A stretch of DNA of 9,537 nucleotides from SW-4-43-9 sp047617985. Its GTDB lineage: Archaea; Nanohalarchaeota; Nanosalinia; Nanosalinales; Nanosalinaceae. Each line of letters starts with the position of its first letter. The stretch's first letter is position 1. Location: positions 1 through 9,537 of the forward strand of contig JBLGBS010000025.1 in NCBI GenBank assembly GCA_047617985.1. Reading direction: 5' to 3'. The position numbers were made by a program, and so were the translations under genes. Shown in pieces: positions 1 through 6,839 of the stretch. The notes under the pieces are model-generated. The model was given only the letters and a program-made list of their open reading frames with translations, did no database searches and had not been told where the DNA came from.

Positions 1-515
1 CCGATGTATTCCGCGAGCTCTTTTACTTCTGTCTTGTAGAGATCTCCTATCGGCGTAAGATCGACAGCGCCATCGCCGTACTTGGTGAAGTACCCGGTCA
101 GGTTTTCGGTTTTATTTCCTCCGCCGAGAACCATTAGATTGTTTTCGTTTGCGTCCATGTACTCGTAGATCATTCTGACCCTGGCCCGTACATTTCCTTC
201 TGCCAGTTCCCCGATATGGAAAGGCGCGGTTTCATTAAAACTCTGAACTGTTTCCTCGATATTGACTTCCCGAAGCTCGATTCCAAGGTTTTCAGCAAGC
301 TCTCGGGCGTCCTTCATATTTTTCTCACTGCTCGGTTCTCCCGGCATTACCCATCCATAGACATTCTCTGAGCCTACAGCCTCCACAGCCAGCGTAGCAA
401 CCACTGCAGAGTCTATTCCCCCACTGATACCTATCACAAAACCATCGACACCAGCTTCCTCCAGTTTCTGATTTAGAAAACGGTCAATCTTATCCACAGT
501 TTCTCCGTAGTCCAT
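1..515 (-). CDS. nadE: NH3-dependent NAD+ synthetase, 3' end beyond the window
   Basis: This gene encodes NAD+ synthetase, which amidates nicotinic acid adenine dinucleotide to NAD+ using ATP and ammonia in the cytosol. About 171 N-terminal codons are visible from the ATG at 515; the frame is open to the window edge. The translation begins MDYGETVDKIDRFLNQKLEE. The N-type ATP pyrophosphatase P-loop SGGIDSA lies at about residues 31-37. The family block GNVRARVRMIYEY follows, then LGGGNKTENLTGYFTKYGDG and LTPIGDLYKTEVKELA, which form the substrate and ATP-binding segments. No glutaminase domain precedes the synthetase domain, so it is the ammonia-using form. It starts 6 bases after the nadM stop, so the two are co-transcribed, and nadM supplies its substrate. 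No frameshift is seen. Only the C-terminal third or so is missing. Family identity is secure. Confidence 0.95.
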   Translation of the reverse strand, partial: MDYGETVDKIDRFLNQKLEEAGVDGFVIGISGGIDSAVVATLAVEAVGSENVYGWVMPGEPSSEKNMKDARELAENLGIELREVNIEETVQSFNETAPFHIGELAEGNVRARVRMIYEYMDANENNLMVLGGGNKTENLTGYFTKYGDGAVDLTPIGDLYKTEVKELAEYI

Positions 516-521
516 ATTTTT

Positions 522-1022
522 TCAACCTGTTCGAGCTATAATATCTTCAAATTCTTCGATTTTATCCACATTACAGTCTGGAGCTATATCCCTCCAGTCA
601 TCTCTTCCCTGCCTTATTCTTTTTCTGAGCTCTGTCCCACTGCATTCCTCCGGTCGGTGAAGATCATGCTCCTCCACTCTGGCATCTGTATGTTTTCTGA
701 CCAGTCTCTCCACTAGATCGTTTCTGGTTATAACCACGTCAGGTTCTGTCCTTTCCTCAAGTCTATCCGCCCATTCAGGGTATCCTTCCTTTCCTCTGTC
801 CTCATCTTCCAGAGCAGTAATACTGATCCCGGGATGACAGCTCCTTATCAACTGTTTTCTCTCCTCAAAAGTTAAGGGATTTTCCTCCGTCCTGGATTTC
901 GCAGAGCTTCCAACAACTATCTCAAACACATCGAACCCTGGTTTATAATTCTCCACTGTCCTGTGGTGTCCAAAGTGAAATGGCTGGAACCGGCCCAGAA
1001 AAACTGCTTTTTCTCTTTTCAC
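522..1022 (-). CDS. nadM: Archaeal-type NMN/NaMN adenylyltransferase
   Basis: This gene encodes nicotinamide-nucleotide adenylyltransferase, which joins NMN or NaMN to the AMP of ATP to give NAD+ or its deamido form. From the chosen GTG start the protein is 166 aa, normal for the archaeal family. GRFQPFHFGH at residues 10-19 is the nucleotidyltransferase HxGH motif. SSAKSRTEENPLTFEER follows, and SGTELRKR at 128-135 is the C-terminal phosphate-binding motif. An ATG at 1094 would add 24 residues, but they precede the first beta strand of the fold, have no family counterpart that I know of, and would run through the divergent TATA-like element to within 20 bases of uspA. The GTG at 1022 has an AAGGA three bases upstream, which is weak. 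It is first in an operon with nadE. The start is inferred; the function is clear. Confidence 0.9.
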   Translation of the reverse strand: MKREKAVFLGRFQPFHFGHHRTVENYKPGFDVFEIVVGSSAKSRTEENPLTFEERKQLIRSCHPGISITALEDEDRGKEGYPEWADRLEERTEPDVVITRNDLVERLVRKHTDARVEEHDLHRPEECSGTELRKRIRQGRDDWRDIAPDCNVDKIEEFEDIIARTG

Positions 1023-1062
1023 AGTTCCTTCTTTAACCCGGGAGGCTTTAATTCTTTGAGCG

Positions 1063-1073
1063 AGATATTTAAC
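1063..1073. promoter_or_regulatory. Shared TATA-like element of the divergent nadM and uspA promoters
   Basis: The sequence GATATTTAACA is AT-rich and reads as a TATA-like box on both strands (ATATTTAA on plus, TTAAATAT on minus). On the plus strand, initiation about 26 bases downstream would fall near 1094, leaving a roughly 20-base leader that contains the uspA ribosome binding site. On the minus strand, initiation near 1043 would fall about 20 bases before the nadM GTG. It is the only good TATA candidate between the two starts. Its use in either direction is inferred. Confidence 0.5.
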
Positions 1074-1100
1074 ACTCGGACTGTAAGTATTCAAACAAAC

Positions 1101-1106
1101 GGAGGT
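1101..1106 (+). promoter_or_regulatory. Shine-Dalgarno site of uspA
   Basis: GGAGGT lies 8 bases before the ATG at 1115. It is a strong match to the archaeal 16S rRNA 3' end and fixes the uspA start. Confidence 0.8.
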
Positions 1107-1114
1107 ACACCGGT

Positions 1115-1534
1115 ATGTACGAAAAAATACTTCTACCTACAGATGGAAGCGAGGAGTCGGAAGAGGCTGTAAATCATGCAGAAGAACTGGCGGAAAGGTT
1201 TGAAGCCGAAATCCATATTCTCCACGTCGTTGATATAAGGAAGCAGGCAGGGGAGCCCCGAGTCCCCACACAGGTCGAGTCCATGAGAAAAACCGGAGAA
1301 GAGATAGTTGACGATATAGGGGATAAATTTGATCTATCGACGGTTAAAGAGGTCAGAGTCGGTATACCACATCAGGAGATCAACAACTATGTGGAGGAGA
1401 ACAGCATCGATCTCATCGCGATGGGAAGTCACGGACGTTCCGGTCTTAACCGGATGCTTCTGGGAAGTGTAACAGAGAAAGTTTTGAGAACCTGCTCTGT
1501 ACCTATACTGACTGCTCAGAGCGAAAGTGAGTAG
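1115..1534 (+). CDS. Universal stress protein, UspA family, ATP-binding type
   Basis: This is a single-domain UspA protein of 139 aa, full length for the family. It opens with MYEKILLPTDGSEESEEAV, the first beta strand with the nucleotide-contacting Asp10. It carries the ATP-binding signature G-2x-G-9x-G-S as G104, G107, G117 and S118, and ends in the usual strand VPILTA. Family members are cytosolic dimers that bind ATP and accumulate under stress; the target here is unknown. The start follows a GGAGGT site and a TATA-like box. The stop is 3 bases before polX, so uspA is the first gene of a uspA-polX-ligA operon. This suggests, by inference only, expression of the repair genes together with a stress response. 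The family assignment is firm, the biological role is not. Confidence 0.92.
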   Translation: MYEKILLPTDGSEESEEAVNHAEELAERFEAEIHILHVVDIRKQAGEPRVPTQVESMRKTGEEIVDDIGDKFDLSTVKEVRVGIPHQEINNYVEENSIDLIAMGSHGRSGLNRMLLGSVTEKVLRTCSVPILTAQSESE

Positions 1535-1537
1535 TTT

Positions 1538-3223
1538 ATGAGAAACAAAGAGGTCGCCGATATCCTCTACGAGATCGCGGACTACCTCGAGATGCAGGAT
1601 GTGGAGTGGAAGCCCCGGGCATACCGTCGAGCCGGCAGAAATATCGAATCGCTATCCGAAGACATCGAAGATATACATGAGAGAGGTGAACTTGAGGAAA
1701 TTGACGGTGTCGGCGAGAACATAGCCGGTAAGATCGCGGAGCTTCTGGAAACCGGTGAACTTGAGTACTACCAAGAACTGAAGGAGGATCTACCTGTCGA
1801 TATTGAGGCCCTGACAGCTGTGGAAGGGCTGGGGCCTAAAAGTGTGAAGAAGATATACCGGTCAATCGGTGTAACCGATCTTGACGAGCTTGAGGAAGCT
1901 GCGGAGGAAGGAGAAATAGCAGGTATAGAGGGTTTCGGTGAGAAAACACAGGAAAACATACTGAAACATATAGAGACAGCGAGAAAAGGTGAGGAAAGAA
2001 TGCTTCTGGGAAAGGCCTTCCCGATAGCTGAGAGCCTGAGAGAAGAGCTGGAGGAGTCAGAGCTGTTTGGAGAAGTAACAATTGTGGGTTCCTTCCGGAG
2101 AAGAAGGCCGACAGTAGGAGATATAGATATACTGGGAACCTCGAAAAAGCCTGAGGAAGCGATGGAGTACTTCACCTCCCGCGACGATGTTAAAGAGATT
2201 CTGGGAAAAGGCGAGACCAAGTCATCAGTAGTGATTTCAGGCGGTCTACAGGTTGATCTCCGACTGGTCGAGGAAAAGAGCTACGGCTCAGCGCTACAGT
2301 ACTTCACCGGCTCCAAGGATCACAACGTAACACTGAGAACGATTGCAGTAGAGAAAGACTGGAAGCTGAACGAGTACGGACTTTTCGACTCCGAGGAAAA
2401 CAGATTAGCCGGGAAAACCGAGGAATCGATCTACTCAAAGCTCCAGATGGATTTCATAGAGCCAGAGCTCAGGGAAGATACCGGAGAAGTTGAAACCGCG
2501 CAGAAAAACGCGTTGCCTGAGCTTGTGGAGCGGGAGGATATTAAAGGAGATCTGCAGATGCACACAGAGTACAGCGATGGATCGGACAGCATAGAGGAGA
2601 TGGCGCAGAAAGCAGAGGAATTAGGCTACGAATACATACTGATTACCGACCACGGGCCGTCGCTTAGAATCGCCAGCGGAATCGATGAAGAAAAAATAAG
2701 GGAACAGGAACAGGAGATAACCCGGCTTAACGAGGAAACAGGTATTGAAATTCTTCACGGAATCGAGGCTAACATCACAGAAAAAGGCGTGGATATTTCC
2801 GACAAGCTGATGGAGGAGCTGGATCTGGTGGTAGCCGCACTCCACAACAGAGTAGACAACCCGACCGAGAAGATAATTGAGGCTCTGGAGAACCACCCTG
2901 TGGATATTTTCGCCCACCCATACAACAGAATGATAAACAAGCGGGAACCGATGGATCTGGATATGGAAAAGATAGTTAGAACTGCATCGGAGAACCATGT
3001 TGCGCTGGAAATCAACTCCCAGCCCTCACGTCTTGATCTCCCCTGGCAGGATATCAAGGAACACAGGGAAAACGTCAGGTACGTGGTTTCGACCGATGCC
3101 CACTCAACTTCCGAGCTCGATTACATGCATCTCGGGGTTTCACAGGCACGGAGAGGCTGGTGTGAGAAGGAAAATATTCTGAACACATTATCGCTGGAGG
3201 AAATGAGGTCTTACTTCGAATGA
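1538..3223 (+). CDS. polX: DNA polymerase X with C-terminal PHP domain
   Basis: This is a family X polymerase of 561 aa, typical of the bacterial and archaeal type with a PHP nuclease domain; it fills short gaps in base-excision and related repair. In order there is an N-terminal 8-kDa-like helical region with helix-hairpin-helix motifs (IDGVGENIAGKI at 55-66, VEGLGPKSVKKI at 95-106, IEGFGEKTQENI at 130-141). Next is the nucleotidyltransferase core with GS at 184-185, metal-binding Asp195 and Asp197 in GDIDIL, and a third Asp at 240 in VDLRLV. The PHP domain covers about 335-561, with candidate metal ligands H342, D347, H372, E410, H436, H460, D520 and H522. The first PHP ligand position, usually His in HxH, is Gln340 (DLQMHT). 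The ribosome binding site is weak, so translation probably depends on uspA 3 bases upstream. It overlaps ligA by 4 bases. Confidence 0.95.
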   Translation: MRNKEVADILYEIADYLEMQDVEWKPRAYRRAGRNIESLSEDIEDIHERGELEEIDGVGENIAGKIAELLETGELEYYQELKEDLPVDIEALTAVEGLGPKSVKKIYRSIGVTDLDELEEAAEEGEIAGIEGFGEKTQENILKHIETARKGEERMLLGKAFPIAESLREELEESELFGEVTIVGSFRRRRPTVGDIDILGTSKKPEEAMEYFTSRDDVKEILGKGETKSSVVISGGLQVDLRLVEEKSYGSALQYFTGSKDHNVTLRTIAVEKDWKLNEYGLFDSEENRLAGKTEESIYSKLQMDFIEPELREDTGEVETAQKNALPELVEREDIKGDLQMHTEYSDGSDSIEEMAQKAEELGYEYILITDHGPSLRIASGIDEEKIREQEQEITRLNEETGIEILHGIEANITEKGVDISDKLMEELDLVVAALHNRVDNPTEKIIEALENHPVDIFAHPYNRMINKREPMDLDMEKIVRTASENHVALEINSQPSRLDLPWQDIKEHRENVRYVVSTDAHSTSELDYMHLGVSQARRGWCEKENILNTLSLEEMRSYFE

Positions 3224-5256
3224 AAGAACCTGAAGAAAATCCTTACACCCGGGAACCTGAACTTGATTTCTCGGGGCTGGAAAATCTTTCCGAAGAAACG
3301 GCCAGAGAACAGGTAAGGCTTCTTAGAGAAGCTATTGAATACCATGACTACAGGTACTATGTCGAAAACGATCCTGTTATCTCAGACAGAGCATACGATA
3401 GACTTTTCAGCAGATTGAGAAAGCTCGAGAAAAAATTCGATCTGCAGACGGAGAACTCTCCAACTCAGCGGGTTGGAGGTGAAGCTCTTGACGGGTTTGA
3501 AACAGTGGCGCACAGAAAAGAGATGCTCAGCCTGGACGCTTCAGAGGATGAGGAAGAAGTCAGAGATTTCAGTGAAAGAGTTCGGGAGAAAGCCGGAACC
3601 GCAGTCTACCATGTCGAACCCAAGTTTGACGGTCTTTCAGTTGAGTTCGTGTACGAAGAAGGCGAGCTGGAAACAGCTGTAACGAGGGGAAACGGAAGAG
3701 AAGGTGACGACATCACAGCGAATGTCAGAACTATCGGTGCAGTGCCTTTGAAGCTTCACGGTGCTCCTGATGAACTGGTTTTACGGGGAGAGATATACAT
3801 GCCTAAGGACGGATTCCAGAAGCTTAACAGGAAAAGGGTTGAGAGAGGTGAAGATACATTTGCCAACCCGAGAAACGCAGCAGCAGGAACTGTCCGACAG
3901 CTTGACTCAGCGGTGGTCGCTGAAAGACCTCTAGACGTGTTTTTCTACGATATAATGGAGACGTCAAAAGAAGACCTGAAGACGCAGAAAGAAGCAATGG
4001 AGTTCATGGAGGAAGTAGGGCTAAAAGTCAACGAATACAATAAGCTGGTGGATGACATAGACGGGTTCATCAGATACAGAGAACGGATGATGGAGAAAAG
4101 AGATGATTTGAATTATGATATTGATGGTGTGGTAGCCAAGGTCAACGAATTCTCCAGAAGGGAGGAGCTGGGTAGTACCTCAGCACATCCACGGTGGGCG
4201 TTTGCCTACAAGTTCCCGGCAAAGACAGGTACAACCCGTGTAAGAGAGATAGCGGTGCAGGTAGGTAGAACAGGCAAACTTACCCCGGTAGCATTACTGG
4301 AGCCTGTAGATGTTAAAGGAGTCACAATATCCCGCGCATCGCTCCACAACGAGAAACAGACCCAGAAACTGGGTGTCTCAAAAGGTGCAGAGGTAGAAGT
4401 AGAGAGAGCCGGTGATGTTATTCCACAGGTAAAGAAGGTTGTTGAGGAAGGCGAGGAAGTGTTTGAGATGCCGGATAACTGTCCTGTCTGCGGTTCAGAA
4501 GTTATAGGAGAAAAAGAACATCATTTCTGTACAGGCGGAATTTCCTGTCCGGCACAGCTGAAGAGAAAACTAGGATACTTCGCCTCGAAACAGGCAATGG
4601 ATATTGAAGGGTTAGGAGAAAAAGTAGCGGAACAGCTAGTTGAAGAAAGAATTATTGAGGAGATACCGGATCTCTACCATCTGAAAAAGGAAGACCTGCT
4701 CCAGCTGGAAAAATTTGCTGACAAATCAGCGGAAAACCTGCTTGAAGAGGTCGAAAAATCGAAAAAGATAGATTTATCCAGCTTTCTGACAGCTCTCGGT
4801 ATAAGACATGTAGGGAAGGAAACCGCTCGAGACCTGGCCGGAGAATTTTCTCTGGAAGAACTTATGAAAGCCGAAAGAGAACAGCTTGAAGAACTGAACG
4901 ATATCGGGCCGGAGGTCTCAAAAAGTATAACCGGTTTCTTCCAGGGAAGAGGAAGAGAACTTGTAGAAAAATTGCTGGAGGAAGGTGTCAGCCCGGAGCA
5001 GGAGGAGACGGGAGATGAGCTGGCAGGAATGAAACTGGCGATAACAGGCAGTATAGAAGGTTACACTAGGGAAGAGCTAATTGACCTTCTCGAGAGACAT
5101 GGCGCCGATGTAACCTCATCGGTTAGCTCGGAAACAGATTATCTTGTGATCGGAGAAAATCCTGGAACCAAAAAAAGAGCGGACGCGGAAGAGGAAGACG
5201 TTGAGGAGTTTTCCGAAGAGGAATTCAGGCAGAAAATCCTGTCAAAGATCGCTTAA
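3220..5256 (+). CDS. ligA: NAD+-dependent DNA ligase
   Basis: LigA seals 3'-OH/5'-phosphate nicks using NAD+ as AMP donor. It has 678 aa and a complete domain set. Domain Ia is at about 30-75 (YHDYRYYVENDP, AYDRL). The adenylation motif is EPKFDGL with the nucleophile Lys135. An OB fold covers about 330-410. The zinc finger uses C421, C424, C437 and C443, ending CPAQ. Helix-hairpin-helix repeats run about 455-590. The BRCT domain is at about 602-678 (TDYLVIGENPGTKK). LigA is mainly bacterial; most archaea rely on ATP-dependent ligase, but haloarchaea have an acquired LigA. From memory, the N-terminal stretch (NPYTREPELDF, then REAIEYHDYRYYVENDPVI) resembles the haloarchaeal form, so transfer is likely. 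The ATG overlaps the polX stop (ATGA), with GAGGT ten bases upstream. It is the last gene of the operon. Whether an ATP-dependent ligase also exists cannot be seen. Confidence 0.96.
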   Translation: MKEPEENPYTREPELDFSGLENLSEETAREQVRLLREAIEYHDYRYYVENDPVISDRAYDRLFSRLRKLEKKFDLQTENSPTQRVGGEALDGFETVAHRKEMLSLDASEDEEEVRDFSERVREKAGTAVYHVEPKFDGLSVEFVYEEGELETAVTRGNGREGDDITANVRTIGAVPLKLHGAPDELVLRGEIYMPKDGFQKLNRKRVERGEDTFANPRNAAAGTVRQLDSAVVAERPLDVFFYDIMETSKEDLKTQKEAMEFMEEVGLKVNEYNKLVDDIDGFIRYRERMMEKRDDLNYDIDGVVAKVNEFSRREELGSTSAHPRWAFAYKFPAKTGTTRVREIAVQVGRTGKLTPVALLEPVDVKGVTISRASLHNEKQTQKLGVSKGAEVEVERAGDVIPQVKKVVEEGEEVFEMPDNCPVCGSEVIGEKEHHFCTGGISCPAQLKRKLGYFASKQAMDIEGLGEKVAEQLVEERIIEEIPDLYHLKKEDLLQLEKFADKSAENLLEEVEKSKKIDLSSFLTALGIRHVGKETARDLAGEFSLEELMKAEREQLEELNDIGPEVSKSITGFFQGRGRELVEKLLEEGVSPEQEETGDELAGMKLAITGSIEGYTREELIDLLERHGADVTSSVSSETDYLVIGENPGTKKRADAEEEDVEEFSEEEFRQKILSKIA

Positions 5257-5264
5257 CTCAAATC

Positions 5265-5272
5265 TTATTTAA
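5265..5272 (+). promoter_or_regulatory. TATA-like box of the tRNA-Arg gene
   Basis: TTATTTAA lies just after the ligA stop. Initiation about 26 bases downstream would be near 5294, about 7 bases before the mature tRNA, which suits a short 5' leader removed by RNase P. Inferred from position and composition. Confidence 0.5.
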
Positions 5273-5300
5273 GAATCTGGCTCTCCTCTAAATACAAAGG

Positions 5301-5375
5301 GGGCCCGTAGCTCAGCTTGGACAGAGCATTCGGCTTCGGACCGAAAGGTCTAGGGTTCAAATCCCTACGGGCTCG
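5301..5375 (+). tRNA. tRNA-Arg, anticodon UCG
   Basis: A full cloverleaf can be drawn by hand. The acceptor stem is GGGCCCG (5301-5307) paired with CGGGCTC (5368-5374), with one G-U pair. The D stem is GCTC/GAGC. The anticodon stem TTCGG/CCGAA encloses the loop CTTCGGA, which places the anticodon TCG at 5336-5338. The T arm is TAGGG-TTCAAAT-CCCTA, and the discriminator base is G at 5375. The anticodon reads arginine codons CGA and probably other CGN codons. There is no intron, and no CCA is encoded, so the end must be added by CCA-adding enzyme. It has its own TATA-like element and is followed by an AT-rich stretch. Confidence 0.96.
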
Positions 5376-5425
5376 TATTTAATTAGTGTTACAAGGTAAT
5401 ATTTAGTTCTCATAAAGCGTGGTTT

Positions 5426-5435
5426 GTTTTATAAA
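5426..5435 (+). promoter_or_regulatory. TATA-like box upstream of the AAA ATPase gene
   Basis: GTTTTATAAA fits an archaeal TATA box. Initiation about 26 bases downstream would fall near 5457, giving a very short leader if the ATG at 5464 is used, or a leader of about 79 bases if the ATG at 5536 is used. The rest of 5376-5463 is AT-rich with no visible structure. Confidence 0.55.
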
Positions 5436-5463
5436 GATGAACAGTGTATTGGCTTGTGTGTAA

Positions 5464-6744
5464 ATGCAGAGGGTGAAGCGGTTAAGAGATTTCTTCATCC
5501 AGCGCCTTCGAAGGGCAGTTAAACGGGTGAATAAGATGGTAGAAGAACAGGATAATTCTGACGTGAAAGAGAAAGACAAAGATAAGAAACAGAAATCGAA
5601 ATCCGGGAAGAAGCAGAAAATCCAGTTCCCACAGTACTTCCAGCAGCAGGGACAGAAAAGCTCCAAACAGCACGGAACCAAGCTGAAAACACCGGTTCTT
5701 AGAGGAGTAGTTGTCTCAGAGTTTGATGGAGAACGAATCTGGGTGGAAGCCTCCGGAAACATGAAAGGACGATACGGAGTTGAAGTACCGAACGGTTACT
5801 CACCGGAAGACTTCACACCTGGAACAGAGGTAGCCCTCGATCCGAACAGTTTCAAGGTAACAGATATTGTAGACAAAGGCAAAGACGCCGAATTCGACTC
5901 TATCGAGACCGAAGTAACCTTCCAAGATGTCGGAGGGTTAGACCACATAATCAAATCACTTAAATCCAACGTAGGCGCACAGCTTGACGCCGATAAACAG
6001 CAGAAGATCCAGGAATGGGGAATGGATCTTGACAAAAGCATTCTACTGATCGGAAGACCGGGAACCGGTAAAACCCATCTGGTCAAGGCTTTAAGCAATG
6101 AATACGACGCCGACATGTTCATGATCAACGGACCACAGATGGTCGAAAAATTCATCGGTGAAGGCGCGAAGAAGGTTAAAAGACTATACGAACAGGCGAG
6201 AGCCTCCGACAAACCAGCAATCGTGTTTATCGACGAAATCGACGCAATCGCAAAGAAAAGACTGGATGACAGAAGACACGGTGGGGAAGAAGTTGAAAGA
6301 ACTATGAGCCAGCTGCTTTCCGAGCTTGACGGACTGGACACAGAAGAAGACTCCAACGTCATCTCGATCTTCGCAACCAACAAACCGGATATAATGGATC
6401 CAGCACTTCTAAACAGGACAAGCGCAGTCGAAGTACCTGTACCTAACGAGGAAGCCAAGAAGGAAATCCTCCAAGTGCACACAAGAAGACTTGATCTGGA
6501 CGCCGGAGTCGATCTCGAGCTTGTAGCAGACGAACTCGAAGAAGACTTCACAGGAAGAGATATCCAGCAGATCGTCAAACAGGCAGCAATCAACGCCCTG
6601 GACAGACACGAAGACATCTCAAAAGCAGAAGTCGGGATGGAAGACTTCCAAGAAGCAATCAAAGACCTCAAAGAAGGCAATATTGGGACAGAGAAAGACT
6701 TCCTGGCAGCCGAAAACTATCACCCAGACGAGATGTTTGCATAG
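5464..6744 (+). CDS. Divergent PAN/Rpt-like AAA+ ATPase lacking the arginine-finger motif
   Basis: This 426-aa AAA ATPase resembles the proteasome-activating nucleotidase PAN. Residues about 27-68 are a Lys/Gln/Ser-rich low-complexity stretch where PAN has a coiled coil. A PAN-like OB domain spans about 77-138. The AAA module starts at DVGGLD (155-160), with Walker A GRPGTGKT (197-204), pore loop FIG (230-232), Walker B IVFIDEID (253-260) and sensor-1 ATN (304-306). The second region of homology is abnormal: the usual RPGRFDR after DPALL is replaced by NRTSAV, about three residues shorter, so both arginine fingers seem absent. The C-terminus EMFA is not an HbYX proteasome-docking motif. The start is uncertain: ATG 5464 suits a near-leaderless mRNA and adds a basic helix, while ATG 5536 has a ribosome binding site and gives 402 aa. 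It may be a PAN paralogue with altered ATPase behaviour or a partner subunit. Confidence 0.85.
   Translation: MQRVKRLRDFFIQRLRRAVKRVNKMVEEQDNSDVKEKDKDKKQKSKSGKKQKIQFPQYFQQQGQKSSKQHGTKLKTPVLRGVVVSEFDGERIWVEASGNMKGRYGVEVPNGYSPEDFTPGTEVALDPNSFKVTDIVDKGKDAEFDSIETEVTFQDVGGLDHIIKSLKSNVGAQLDADKQQKIQEWGMDLDKSILLIGRPGTGKTHLVKALSNEYDADMFMINGPQMVEKFIGEGAKKVKRLYEQARASDKPAIVFIDEIDAIAKKRLDDRRHGGEEVERTMSQLLSELDGLDTEEDSNVISIFATNKPDIMDPALLNRTSAVEVPVPNEEAKKEILQVHTRRLDLDAGVDLELVADELEEDFTGRDIQQIVKQAAINALDRHEDISKAEVGMEDFQEAIKDLKEGNIGTEKDFLAAENYHPDEMFA
5525..5530 (+). promoter_or_regulatory. Internal Shine-Dalgarno-like site for the alternative AAA start
   Basis: GGGTGA lies 5 bases before the in-frame ATG at 5536, while the ATG at 5464 has no such site. 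It supports initiation at codon 25 on a leadered transcript, so the gene may have one true start at 5536 or two starts. Confidence 0.45.
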
Positions 6745-6771
6745 AGCTACCCATCAGGGTTGGCCTATAGA

Positions 6772-6823
6772 GAAGCCCTCGGCTTCGACATCCAGATTTT
6801 CAATTCCTATATTTTTCCCTTTT
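6772..6823 (+). terminator. Hairpin followed by T-rich tract after the AAA gene
   Basis: GAAGCC (6772-6777) and GGCTTC (6781-6786) form a perfect 6-bp stem with a 3-base loop. About 22 bases later comes the T-rich run TATTTTTCCCTTTTC. Archaeal termination needs mainly T-rich runs, so the tract is the stronger part of the call. The same AT-rich run overlaps the probable promoter of the next gene. The remainder of 6745-6839 shows no ORF. Confidence 0.35.
6807..6814 (+). promoter_or_regulatory. TATA-like box of the 71-aa gene
   Basis: CCTATATT is centred about 29 bases before the ATG at 6840, the spacing expected for a leaderless archaeal mRNA. No Shine-Dalgarno site precedes this ATG, which fits. 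Confidence 0.5.
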
Positions 6824-6839
6824 CAATTTGTGATACCAA

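Noticed and set aside
1023..1094. 24-residue N-terminal extension of NadM from the ATG at 1094
   Set aside because: It would run through the probable TATA-like element and adds residues before the first strand of the nucleotidyltransferase fold, where archaeal homologs normally begin.
5796..6680. Long minus-strand ORF of 294 codons opposite the AAA gene
   Set aside because: It is Ser/Leu-rich with no recognisable domain and lies entirely antisense to a clear AAA module; it is a shadow of the Glu/Asp/Lys-rich coding strand.
6745..6815. tRNA-like or guide-RNA-like stretch after the AAA gene (GGCTTCGA, TTTTCAATTCC)
   Set aside because: Words resemble tRNA T-arms and part of the tRNA-Arg, but no acceptor or T stem can be paired, and no C/D or H/ACA boxes with correct spacing were found. 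Only a 6-bp hairpin and a T-rich run stand.
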